Assembly (NCBI GenBank): GCA_008360975.2
Contig: CM039182.1
Span: 58,230,491 to 58,294,490, forward strand
Source of the DNA: Lichenostomus cassidix
Taxonomy: Eukaryota; Chordata; Aves; Passeriformes; Meliphagidae
Reading direction: 5' to 3'
Length of the DNA stretch: 64,000 nucleotides
The first letter of the stretch is position 1. Each line of letters starts with the position of its first letter. The position numbers and the translations under genes are program-made. The notes below the pieces were generated by a model. It saw only the letters and a program-made list of their open reading frames with translations. It was not told the DNA's origin and searched no databases. Shown piece by piece: positions 14,201 to 26,000 of this stretch.

Positions 14201-15200
14201 GTCATTCTTGTGATTACTTCTGGAGAATTTCTGGTTCGAGATTTCTGATGCAGACAAGGCTGTAGAAGGCAGAAGTATGTGCTAGTGTGGTACAAAAGCT
14301 CCTCCCAGTGGGCAGCTCCCCCCTCCCCCCAGGTACACGCTAAAGATGAAATAATTTAATATTAACCATAATGTATGCACAGTAAGACAAACTGGGCACT
14401 AATACAAGGAACTATTAAGTGGCTGAAGTCATATATTACCACATGCCAAAGGCATGGATTCTTTTTAAAAGACCTATCCGTAAGTATATCTTGCAGCTTT
14501 CAATTAAATCCTGCAAAGTCCCTGCAAGTCTTAAATGTTTCTACTGTTCTCTGAATCTTGCTCTTCCACTTTAAGTAGTGGTTTGGTTTTTTTATTCTCA
14601 ACACAAAAATGCAAGTTGGATTTTTTTACCATTAAATGAACATGTAAAGGAAAGATAATGTGGTAGACTTCATCTGATGCTGTGGGTTTCAGTCGTAAAG
14701 ATGCATTTATTTGACTTTAGTCAAATTGAGCTTGTTTTGGCTTGATGTGCATAAGTCTGTATCTTGCAGAGTTCTTCAAGCTTTTTGTCAAACTGACAGA
14801 AAATGGCACAAGAAAGCAGGATTTCAAACACAGGCGAAGTTATTTACCATGGTTTCTTTTTCTAAAATGACATCGTTTGTTCCAAGAGAATTGCTTCCTG
14901 GCTTCTCTTAGTATGCTATGCACTTAGGTTACCTACCCAAGATGTGTAGGAATTAAGAACTAAAGCTCAGTCTCCACTGACTATATAGGTAAAAAATCTT
15001 ATTTAGACACCTAAAAGAGATATTTAAAATCAATGTGAATCTATCTGTTTTCCCCAAAGTATTCAGAAAATTCCCTATCGTAGTTTGTAGATGAATATAT
15101 ACATGACACTACCTTCACAGCATCTTATCAGACTTCAAATAACTGAGGTGATGTCATGTTTCCCTATGTGGAAGCTGTGAGAATTTTATTTTCTAGAATC
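8270..15200. other. plain intronic DNA
   Basis: No gene was recognised. A moderately GC-rich patch at about 8400-8640 carries overlapping open frames on both strands with no recognisable domain. Short A and C runs occur at 9464-9475 and near 14320-14332. Confidence 0.55.
10741..10860 (+). repeat. G/T-rich low-complexity tract
   Basis: This stretch on the + strand is made largely of T runs separated by GGG or GGGG and has very few C bases. The texture matches the G/T-rich insert inside the CR1 element at 49558-49729. It probably arose by slippage. Confidence 0.6.
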
Positions 15201-15209
15201 ACTGTAGGG

Positions 15210-15731
15210 TGTATTGGTTTGAAAACAAACCAGTGGGAGATCACAAGTCAAGATTGAAATTAAAAATAAGTGAAATAATACAAGGAAAAGCACTGACAAA
15301 GTCAGATACAACCTAACACCCTGTTAGGGTGGTAGTAGCAGTCCAACTGAAGTAGTCCAGTTGAAGCAGTGATCCTGTGAAGGTCTAGTCTCCAGCTGAA
15401 GATCCAGTGGTAGCTCTTGTCCTCTGGGAACCCAGTAGGCAGGGCTAGCTCAGGCATTTCCAAGGCCAGGTTATATCCAGGTGGGAACACCTGGCTTCTC
15501 CTTCCTGGGCAGAGCATCCCACAATGGGATGAGATAAGTCCATGAGTCACACGGTGGGTCCCTGATGGCCCATTGCCTGTCATGCGGGGTGGGTCATTAG
15601 CAGCTGATAACAGCTAACGGATGGCCCATTGCCTGTCATCCGGAGTGGGTCATTAGCAGGTGATAGCAGCTAACGGCCCACAGCTGGTGGTAATAGAATA
15701 CTTAACTACATCTATATTTCAACCTAGGACA
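15210..15731 (-). mobile_element. solo retroviral LTR, class I-like
   Basis: The 522-base unit starts TGT and ends ACA, and is flanked by a 4-base direct duplication AGGG (15206-15209 and 15732-15735). Terminal TG...CA plus a 4-base target duplication is typical of gammaretrovirus-like (ERV1) insertions. Minus-strand orientation is inferred: read that way it starts TGTCCTAGGTTG and has a GATATAACC TATA-like box near 15474, followed by a T-rich stretch before the end ACCAATACA. This resembles LTRs I know from songbird genomes. No gag, pol or env sequence lies beside it, so recombination between two LTRs has probably left one. It contains a 56-base tandem duplication, listed separately. Confidence 0.7.
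15564..15675. repeat. 56-base tandem duplication inside the LTR
   Basis: Two copies, 15564-15619 and 15620-15675, both begin GATGGCCCATTGCCTGTCAT and end in GCAGCTAACG with a few substitutions between them. On the inferred LTR orientation they lie in U3, where duplicated enhancer blocks are common in retroviral LTRs. Confidence 0.85.
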
Positions 15732-15739
15732 AGGGTTGA

Positions 15740-17850
15740 GGCTGAAGGCATCTCTGTATATTCTCTGGTCCCAACCTCCTGCGCAGGCAGGGACAGATTT
15801 TTGAAGTTCTTTCTGTGAAGGGATTTTTTTCATCATCAATTGGTTTAATATAAGGGATGTCCTAGCTCTTTACCTGCAATGCAGACTGCAAAGCATGTTG
15901 ACTTGTTCAGTCAGAAGAGGTACCTGGTAGGATATACCTCCCCACACTCCTGGCCAATTTACAACTGGAAATGTATAAATTATGGTTAATTTGATACTAT
16001 AAAGTGACAGGAGTTTCTTTATATTGTATTATGATATAGTGTTAAAAAAAGTTATAGTATATGTTACTACTATGTAAAATGCATCAATATAAATCAAATT
16101 TATATAATATGATTTCTGGAAACTTCTTTTTTTCTAATTGCATTCCTGATTGCAATATTTCAAGTTTAATTGCAAGATTACTTTTGCATTTCAAGTATTT
16201 TATTTCTTGTTTTCATTGTTTCCATATGAAATGTGGCTGGACACTTTGAGTATTTTTACCTCTCTTCACTGCAGTAATGGATAAATTTCAGTTTATCATT
16301 TAAAGTACTCTGTTTCAAATGTATTCTGGTCCTATCAGCTGCTATTGGTTACTTATCCATTCAGAATTGTTCATGTAATTGTTGTGACCATGCTGCAACT
16401 AATATACATAGTATAAGTGCTGAATCATATATGAAATGCTTCAAATACTTAGCTTGTTAATTTTGTATTATTACTGATTACACTGTTTGGACTAAGGTAT
16501 GTACTTGAAAAAGTAAGTTTCATGTCTTTAATACCTTTTAATACATGATGTAAAAGCTATATCTCCTTGAGTTCTTAGTGTTTTTCTATAAGGTTTGATT
16601 CTTCTAACAAGAAAAGTCTTTCCATGTGCTCAAGTGAGATTTATTAACTTTTTAGTTTTTTCCCAGTGTTCTTGTGCTTCCACATGCTTTTTCTCTTTTT
16701 TTTGCTTTAATAGCATCTAGAGGTTTTTGGTTTTTTTCTTGTCCCTCTGGATGTATCAATTATGGAATGATGTACTTGTGTCATTTGGGCCAAGGACTAG
16801 GTTGAAGTTGGTGCATTTTATAATTAATATATCTGGAAATTTGGTCAAATGCACTGCAGACTGGGCTGGGTTTACCATCTCTCTTTACCACTTTGAACAA
16901 ATGTTTTTCAGACAATGTGTGCTGCTCAACCTCCAGGTATGAGAAGTTACTGCTCCCTCTTCTTTTGTAGAGCTCATAATGTTAAGGGTAAAGCCTGATT
17001 TTTTTGCTTTAACTCCATCAGCTTTTCTGTTGTGGGGTTTTTTTTTTTTCCTCTCTTCTTTCCCTCTGGTGATGGAAGTAAGAGATACTAAATCAAAGAC
17101 CTTGGTTTCTCATTCTTAATCTGGAGATACTTGCTCTGTGATTCCCCTATAGAAAAGCAGAGGCTTTGTTCAGTTGCCTGCCCAAGAAATAAACTCATGG
17201 ACTTTCAGGCAAACAAAATTGTTCAGAGCTGTATGTGAAATAAGTTTAGTTTATTAAATGACATTCATGAAACTATCATCCCATGGAGCTCTATAAAAGT
17301 TGCACCCATGGCCATCACATCTGGTTTAGGTTTTTGTTGTTGGTTTTTTGTTTTCCCCTGTCCTTCCTATGTTGCCTTAGTCCTGCACTTTTGTAATGAC
17401 ATTTAGGCCTGGTCATTCATTTCTCAGATTTGACACGGCCTCCACATTTCTGGTTTACCTGTGAAAGAGGGAGACAATCTTTCAGCTCTGTTCAACAAGG
17501 ACTCTTGACTGTGGCTGGCTGGATAATGTTCAAAAGTGTTGTTGGCTGTAACATACCATTGCCAGTAATACTTCATGTAGCGAGAACTGTATGTGACAGA
17601 CAGTGCATTAGAGGGGCACCAAAATGAGCACAACACAGTGATGATTAAACAGCTGGCTTGGAACGAGGAGTGGTGACATCTCCAGCCCTCTGTCTGTTGC
17701 GCCTAAATTATTACTATTTTTCCTTGAGAACTTGTTCCAAAAATTGTACTCACTGTGCAATTTGGGCACAGTAAAGTGAAAAACCTGCCGTGGTTTCTAA
17801 GATGGAGCCAAAGGAAATGTTTGAGCACCAGCAGTTGGCTTTTCCTCCCC
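15740..17850. other. plain intronic DNA
   Basis: AT-rich sequence with T and TTG tracts near 16690-16740, 17035-17050 and 17331-17360. No gene or element was recognised. Confidence 0.55.
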
Positions 17851-17854
17851 ACAG

Positions 17855-18480
17855 CCAGAGTGATTCTGAGTGTGTTTTGGACGAGGCGCTGAGGGGCATG
17901 ATGGGCTGTGCTTCCTGTCGCTGATGTCCAGAGAGGAGCGAGGGAGCTGCCCTGGCCCATGGCTCTGGTGAGAGGGTGTTGTGCCCCATCCCAAACTGGG
18001 TAGCAGGAGCCAGTGACCTCCTTCAGCTGGGTGTCACAGGCTGCTTCCCCAGCCGTCCCAGGAGCCAAGGGCAGGGTGTGGGCCACGGTCCCCAGCAGCT
18101 GCTGCCAGGAGCTGCTGCCCGGTGGCCTCAGCAGGGTGGAGGCGGCAGGTGCTGCAGGGCTGCGTGACCCTTTTGTCCCACACCTGCCGTACATCAGGTA
18201 AGTATAAACAGCTGTCGGATGTAAATCGGGATTATCCGGTAGGTGGGCCTGGCCCCGGCCCAAATATCTGCTTTTTTCCCCCTCCCTTCTCCTTGTGCAG
18301 CCTGGTTTTATTGGCTGTTTTGACCCACAGTTCACAGAGCAAGCAGGCAGAGGGGGAGAAAGGGGCTGGCAGTGCCTGCTCGGGCTGGGAATGTTCCCTC
18401 TGAAGCACACGACAGGACTTGGAGCTGGAGCCCGCGCACCTTGCAGGGTTGCTAGGCACTGTGGAGCCCACAGGTAGCTG
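17855..18480. other. GC-rich island, possible non-coding transcript exons
   Basis: This island of about 600 bases stands out from the AT-rich intron but has only moderate CpG content. On the + strand it carries a pyrimidine-rich acceptor ending CCCCACAG at 17854, a donor CAG|GTAAGT at 18197/18198, and an acceptor with a long C/T tract ending TTGTGCAG at 18300. Open frames cross it on both strands, the longest 235 codons on the - strand, but that frame begins at GTG and matches no family I know. It may be an old retro-insertion, a lineage-specific non-coding RNA exon pair, or a GC-rich patch with chance splice sites. No promoter or poly(A) signal clearly belongs to it. Confidence 0.35.
18198..18300 (+). 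other. candidate 103-base mini-intron
   Basis: It begins with GTAAGT after CAG and ends with a pyrimidine tract and TTGTGCAG, so both ends match the vertebrate consensus well. The length is near the lower limit for vertebrate introns. Joining the flanks keeps a + strand frame open from about 18013 to a stop at 18401-18403, but that frame starts at GTG and has no recognisable domain. The call rests on splice-site sequence alone. Confidence 0.25.
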
Positions 18481-18489
18481 CAAGTTGCA

Positions 18490-19497
18490 CCACCACGGTG
18501 AAGTTTTCAGATAAGCAGACAGCCAGTTGTTTAATTTAGAAAACATTAACTTCTTTGTGTGGCTTGTGGCAGTGTAGCAATAGGTGGAAGGAGAAAGAGA
18601 ACAGAAAGCAGTAGTGCTTTATTGTTTCTATAAAGAACTGTGGTCGCTTTGTTATCAATACTGAACGATGGAAAGAGACCTTCTTGCTGTTACCCTTCAG
18701 CAGAAGTACATTAATGATAAACTTACAGTGGAAAAAAATATCACTGCACTATGTGTATTAAGTATGGGAAATACCACTGTAGGTCAGTACCATGGCATAG
18801 GAAATGTTTCCTTTAAAAGGCACCCTCTTTTTACCACTTCTTTCTTAATGCATAGTTGTGTGCTTCAGCATAATGAAATTTTTAATTTCTTTGTCATTGA
18901 GACTTTGTAGGGTTTTGTGCACCATTCATATGTTAAATGAGGTGCAGCTGTAATTAGCTATAGTGAGAATAAATTTAAATCAAAGCAAACTTAACTGTCT
19001 TTCTTGAGCTTCCTTCTGAAGCACTGCAGACAGGGAATTTTAAAGCAGTGGACAGTGAATGGCCTAGATTATTAAACCTATTTGGTGTGTTCGTTACTGT
19101 CTCCTTCAGAATATGAGTAACATCTGAGGGAGACTGATTCTGGGTAGCGTCAATGCTAGTGGCAGATAGATGCACATAAAGAACACAGATCAGAACAGTA
19201 ATGTGGAACATCCAACAGCTATCCTGAATTTTGAAACAAAAGTTCGTGAAATAAGAATATGGACCAATTAAAATGTTGACACTGCTGAGATATGGTTGGA
19301 ATTCAGTGAAAATTTGACTTGGTGGCACAGTATCTATTTAATAGCCTAACATACTGGAAAGGAGTGCTGTAGTTACTCTCAAAGTTGATAGTGTCATTTG
19401 TAGGCCTATTAGAAATAGCTCTAAACAATGAGTGTAGAGTAAAAATGGTTTAGGACGTTGGGGGAATTCAAATAGACAAAAGAAGCAGCTGCTCTTT
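18490..19497. other. plain intronic DNA
   Basis: No gene was recognised. A 117-codon open frame on the - strand at 18975-19328 has no domain features and is taken as chance. Confidence 0.55.
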
Positions 19498-19503
19498 GAA
19501 TTT

Positions 19504-20029
19504 TGATGTATCACGGTCCAGGAGGGCTGCACAGGCTGGCTCCCCCCCGGTCCAGGGTCCCTGGTCTGTGTAATTCCACCGAATTTGGGGCGGGCGGCCC
19601 CCGAGGTTCTGCGGCATGGCGTCAGTCTTCAAACCACGTCAATTCAAGCAGGAATATAGTGATACGAATGAAGAACTGGACTCCATCTCTGTTCTGCTAG
19701 AGAGGTTTATTTGGGGTAACGGGGAAAAGGGGGTTGCAGGGAAGGAGAAGGGGGAAGGGAGACTAGGCAGGTAGGAGATGCTAGCAGCCCAGAGATGCAG
19801 AGACCTCAAGCTGATCCAGAGGCTGATCCTGGGCTCTGGCTTTTAAGGAGAAGGAGAGGGGGCAGGGGCTGGCTCTCTCTGAGCCAGTCCCAGGAGGACG
19901 AAGGGAAGATTGGCAGGAAGGTTACACACCAATAGGTTTTGAGGTACAGCAGAGCATATTTCAAAATGAACCAATGGTATACAAAGCAGAGGCACAAAGG
20001 AGTGGAATCCTGAAAACCACGTTGCTACA
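19504..20029 (-). mobile_element. solo retroviral LTR, class II (ERVK-like)
   Basis: The 526-base unit is flanked by perfect 6-base duplications GAATTT (19498-19503 and 20030-20035), the signature length for betaretrovirus-like ERVK integration. Read on the - strand it starts TGTAGCAACG and ends GATACATCA. Expected LTR parts appear in order on that strand: two CCAAT-type boxes in inverted form (near 19935 and 19970), a TTAAAAG TATA-like box near 19843, and an AATAAA poly(A) signal near 19708 followed by U5. No internal viral genes are present, so this is a solo LTR. The clean duplications suggest a fairly young insertion. Confidence 0.85.
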
Positions 20030-20039
20030 GAATTTTACT

Positions 20040-23000
20040 CCAGTAGACAGTCATGGTGGAGAGAGTCCCTAGAGGACCTGAAAACAAATCTAGAAAGGGA
20101 GGAATAAGGAAGTTAAACTTTGCCTTTGGGGTTATGTTACCATTCGAAGTGGAAAAGGGAGGAGGAACTGGTTCAAGTGAAACTTTATTTTTATTAGCAT
20201 AAAGCCAGGTGAGTGCCTAGATAGGGTGTACTGTCTGAGGGAATTAAAAAAGGGGAGTTTTTAATGCAAAGAAACTACATATATGCAGGCACAGAAAATG
20301 CCTAATTTACAAAGAGTAAAATATAAACAGATTTTAAAGTAGTTAAAAGTTGCTATTTAGGAAAGGCATTAACCAGGTTTAAGAAGCAAAACAAAGAAAA
20401 AACCCCAATGATTTGATATCCACAAGGAGTATCAGAATATCAATTGGAGACTGATGTCTCTCCTTCAGTGTGAATTCAGTATGACAAGAGGCAGACTATT
20501 TCTGGCCCAGTCATACCCTTCTCTCTTCACCTGCAAAGGCCACCTGGCAGTAGACAGGATAGTTCAACCTCCTGACCTGTTCAGTTCTTAATGCATTGAC
20601 TGGAACTACTGGCCCAGTGCTAGATCATTTCATCATAAAATCAACACTTTAGATACCCTTTAGATGCCTTTAACACTAATTGAGGCTTTGGTCACAGGTT
20701 CTAAGTGCCTGATTTAGAAGTTCTCAAGTTCTGGTATTCAGAAGAAAGTGAAACTTCATTAAAAGGCAGTAGTCATGCATGGTGTCCTCTAACCTTTTGG
20801 TCCTGTTTCTGTGTAAAAGAAAAGTGCACTGATTAGTGCAGCTAGCAACAAAATTCAGCCATGTCAGTTATGTTTTTGCTTAAGGGATATTTGTTTTACT
20901 CAACAGTTTTTGAATGATCTAGTTTTTTCTTGGGTTTAGACTTGCAAGGAAAGACCTTAATTTTCCTGGCACTCAGTTGTGAACAAATGCACTTTGGATT
21001 TGTCTGGATTTATTGGTTCCTCAAAATGAATTGAACCAAAATGTTCTGTAACAATGGATGTTTCACATATTCAGAGTATAATAACAAGCAAATGTCTGGC
21101 AATATAAGGTAGCAGAAACATCTAAAATGAAGGTAATGCCATTTTATTACACTTAAATCTGTATAGTATTAAAGTTTGAAAATTAAAATGCATTTTAGGC
21201 AACTCACTATGCCATGTAAATTGTCAAGGTTTATTGTGACCAGGCTCATGACTTGTTCATAGTATTTTTTGTGATCTGTTGTGTCCTGTTGCTTTAAAAG
21301 AAACGTACATTGAAATGTAGAAGTGTAATATATTCAAGCACTTTCAGGTGCAATAAATAATGTGATGCCAAAAGCAAGTAACTTGTATATTTGAGAGGAA
21401 GATAGTTGCTTTCAAATACAGTAGTAAGACTGATTATGGTGCCATGTGCTTACTTGAATTGTTTCTTTTCAAGCATCTGCTCCCTTACTGAAAATGTATT
21501 TTTGAACACCTGCAGAACACAACCATTTCCCACTTCCTTCCCACTTAATGGAGCTGTGTTTGCTAATGGTTCAGAATCCAGCAAACCCCCAGGGAGAAGG
21601 GGAAGGCACGTTTTGTTTTTTATCACTGTGAGGTCTGCTGTGTCAAGGAGCCTACTGTGATAATCTCCCTGTGCAAATGCTAAAACTCATTGCGAGGTGT
21701 TTGTTAGGGGTAGCTGCAGGGCTTAGCATCTAAAACAATCCATTTGTAGGTGCAAATTTATTTTATCCAAACTTTAAAATTTATTAAAGCTACCCATGGA
21801 TCATGCACACTGTCTATCATAAACCACAGTGAATTGTTTGAATACATACCAGAGCTCCATTGTGTTCATATGTCCTAAAACCTGAAGTAAATGAGCTCTG
21901 TGGTAGAAAGTATAGTTGACTCTAAAGTTGAATTTTGTAACTACTGGAAAATAGACGGGGAAGCAATTCTTTTCCTGTTTGTCTTAGACAGCAGACACAT
22001 AAATAGGTTTTACTGCTCATATAGTAAGTTATGAATAACTGGTGTAGGTCAGGCGGCAGAAAATTTACTTGTTTGTTTTATAGCATGGTGATATTTAAAT
22101 TATCGTGGTCCAGGGTGCTACAGAGTTATTAGCATATTTTTTTATGGTTTGTTGCTTTTGTGTTTTGTTTTGTTTTTCTTGTTCGCTATCCTTGAACCTT
22201 GAATTTAAGAATGTGGTTTCACTGCCAGTTGTTCAGGGCAGTTTTCTGCTGGTATTGACAGGCTTTCACCGATGGTGTTAATATTTGCTGCCATTGCTGA
22301 TGGTACAATACCCATCTCCTAATTCCAGTGGCATTGGTACACCAATGGATAGCTTCTTTGCCATCAGAGTTAGTGATGAGAGCAGTTGTGGTTTGCAGTA
22401 ACATTTCTGTTAGTACTTCTTTAGCAAAAAATCACTGCTTAACTTGCTTAAAAAGTCTCACCACTAAATGGAAGTGTTCAAATTTTGTACTGCAAGCTCC
22501 ATATTAAAAGTATTTTGAAAGCATTTAGATCTAATATAATGGCTATCCAGTCGTCCTGTCCCCAAGTTGAGATATGGCAAGGGGGTTATTAACACTGTTT
22601 ACTTGCAACTAATGGTTTTGAACAAGAGAATGTAGAATTGAAGTGTGTAGGACTTAGATTGATCATGTATTTTGTATTATAGAATTGGCTTTGTAATGGC
22701 TAATAGTTTTTCAGTGTACTAATCTGAATCTACAGAGAAAGTCTGTCCATACCTGCCTTTTAGTTTTAAAGGTTTAATTGTGTCCTTGGGGTGATGTTAC
22801 AAGTCCTTGTCAGTCCCATGTCTACGTGGTTAAAAACAAAAACCTTACGTATCTTTAGCTGCACCAAAAGCCCCAAACCTGTCAATAGAAACATATGAAT
22901 GTAATTTTAATAGAAACAGCAATAAAAAGCTTCCGTATAAACCACTCAATTCTGCATGATCTGCTTAGGAGTGTCTGACTCTATTGTATTTATTAGAGTG

Positions 23001-26000
23001 AATCATAATTGTATCATTATTGCCTTGAAATATTTAATTGCACCTAATATAAGACCTAATAAGAATAAGAAAAGCACAGTATATGTAATATATAGCTCTT
23101 TCCATTTACCAGGACTTAAAGCTTCATAAAATTCATGTTAGGCATTAATATTAAATGTATTGATTTAACATTTCTGTTTCCATAAGAAGGGGTTTTCACA
23201 GCTAGAACTGAGGTGTTGATCTACATATTGCTATCTTTCTGTTGGTTCTTCATAAATATATTAGCTTTACATGTGAGAACTGCTAGAACTTCACTGTAGC
23301 ATGGGCAGATACAGGATTCGGACTATCCTGTTGCAGAGGAATCTGAATTGAATTGAGTCTGCCTTGGACTAACTTCTCACAAATGAAAATTACAGCTGAT
23401 GAGGTAACTGATATTTGTCTGAGTCCTGGCAGAGCACATACACTTTTGATTGCATTTACCTTTATACTTCATTGATAGAGGAATGTCTTTGGGTTTTGTT
23501 GTTGTGCATTTTGATTAGTGTCATTTCTATAGAAGGTATATATTGATAATTTGTAAACTCTTAGAATTGGAAATACTTATAGCATTTAGTGCTTCCAGTG
23601 TTCCCTCCTAATTCAAAATGGTAAAAGCCCGATTTTTGGAATGCAACTAGAATTTTGATAAGAACACACAGAACTTGTGACATGATATCTGTTGCTATTT
23701 TGTCGCAGTAAACTGCTCAAACAGGGCTCTGTGACTGCTTATTGCAGGATTGTTTTTTCTCATATGTACCAGATACTGATTAGTAGGCAACATTTTCATA
23801 AGCCCACCTCTTTCTTTCCGTTTTTCTGTGCAATCTTCCAGGACTTTTGCAGTGATACATAATGCATGGTAGTTGTACTGCTGTCCAGCGTATTGTTATT
23901 GCACTTTAAATTTGGAATTTTCACAAGCGTTGTTCATTCTAAATTTTCCTTTTCAGGCAACTTTTTGAGTAGCAGAAGAAGGGTTTCTGCTGGGGTGCTG
24001 TGAGTCTGCTGAGGATTCTTTGGCTCAGGAGTAGATCTCCTGCCCCTTCTGAATTCTGTAGGTTTTTTGGTTTTTTTTAAATTTGAAGAACTTAAGAGCT
24101 CATGAGATTGTATTGCTGGCTCTAGAGCTCTCTGAGCAATTTTGTTGGCTTCTCCTTCAAGCATAAAGGACTTAATGAAATTCTTCTGTAAAATGTTTTT
24201 TTCTTTAGTTTTCTGTTTCCATCCATGTAAAATGTCTTATGTGAAGCTGATAATTATTCGCTCAACTAGAATTAAAAATACTTGAGCAATAAGTATAAAA
24301 GGCTTCTTCATACAGATCTGCTGAGCTGTTAGATTTTCTGAAATAAGATTTTCTATAGTCCTTCCATATTTGCATTTGTAAACTGTATCAGACTTTCATC
24401 TCATTTGGTAAGGACTTTCTCTAACACTGACATGCTACTTTTTATATTGTTTCTATCGCTTATGTTGCTCGTAGTTCCTTCAATCAGAGTTGGGCTGTCA
24501 AATAGAATATGCTCTTGCTATGTTGGGTCAGCAGTTTCAAAGGACTCTGTAAAAAACAACCTAGTGAGGCCAATGTATTGGTTGTATAGGGGATTCCTTC
24601 CTCCTTGCTGAACCTGAGTATTTGTCCTCAGCCTTGGACCTGTATTTCTTATGTCCTAATGGAAGAGGGGGAAAACAATAAAACTGGATGGTTTTGTCCA
24701 GATTCACCATCATTTGAGCTTTAAGTTAGCAGTTTGTATCTTAGTTTGGAAAGGCAAGGAAAAAATATGTCATTGGATTTGTAACCACACCTACATTCTT
24801 AGTTACCTTTCAGGCCTCCTTTATTTGCTTATACCATTTATGCACCTTCAGTGAAATCAGCCTAGCTCTGTATGTCTAGTAACAAGCAAATATTTAAGTA
24901 TGTGTCCTGTAAAGGCATTTAGATTGCTATTTATGTACAATTGCCTTTTAATTTCATTGAAGATAGGTGATTGAATGCCTTCATGGATCAGTTACTGCAC
25001 AGGACTGACAGGCTCCTTTAATAGTCACACAGTAAAAATCTTTTCCATATAGAAGAAAAATATTTATGTTAAGATTAATTCTTGTCAAAATATGGTTTCA
25101 AAATGCATTTAATAACAGTATATTGGGACTTCAATAGCCATGTTTTTCAAATAGTGAAATTTTATTCAATATTGAGTCAGTAACCATTTCCCAGTTTACT
25201 TACTTAACTTGGACTTTTATTGGCCAGAGCTTGGAAAAGAAAAGAAACTTTTATGATAAAAATGTTTTGTGTGCCTTTTTATATAACAAGCAATTCTTAT
25301 GCATATCTGTCTGCATTCTAATATGAGAAAAATTAACTTTTGAAAATTCAAGAGTTAATTTCATTTCTTGATTTGTTTTTCTGAGAGAGTGTCTTATGAG
25401 GTGCTTGACCCGCAATAGTAGAGCTAAGAGAGGTTTTTGAAAAGTGGCTTCTACAATTTTTACTCTCCCAATCTATTACCCATTTACTTCAATGCCTTCA
25501 GTATGATACAGATACAGAAACAATAATTGGATTTCTAGCTATTTCTTAACATTCAGATGTTACATAGACTTACATGCTGATGTTTGCTCTCCCAGTTCAC
25601 TGCAGGCATACAAGGATTTGGGACCATTTTTTTTAGGGGTTGACTACTTTCTCTAAAATTGTGTTAATCACCTAATTTGTGTGAAAATCTTCAGGGAAAG
25701 TCTTGGCTTTTGTTGAGAGAGTCAAACTTTGCCCATCACTCCCAGGCCTATGTACTTCATTGAAAATGTGCATCTGACTTATATTTCTAAGCAATTGTTT
25801 TTAAAGGTTTGTTGTGTGTTCCAGAAGTGACTGCTGGCATTCCAGGTGTCTGCTCAGCAGAGAGGTCTGTCTCTAGAAGACTGCGGCCAGTTTCTTACTA
25901 AAATGTAGCAGTTGTATTCTCATGCTGATAAAAAAATTACTGTGTTATATTCTGCTTTTCAGCTTAGAAGAAAAACTTCCAGGAGAGAACTGTTTTCGGT

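Noticed and set aside
15302..15583. 93-codon open frame on the - strand
   Set aside because: It lies wholly inside the solo LTR and has no domain.
17703..18410. 235-codon open frame on the - strand
   Set aside because: It starts at GTG, has no recognisable domain, and lies in a GC-rich patch where stops are rare; other frames are open over the same bases.
22101..22130. GTGGTCCAGGGTGCTACAG, similar to the edge of the ERVK LTR
   Set aside because: Only a short similarity, with no LTR body, paired ends or target duplication.
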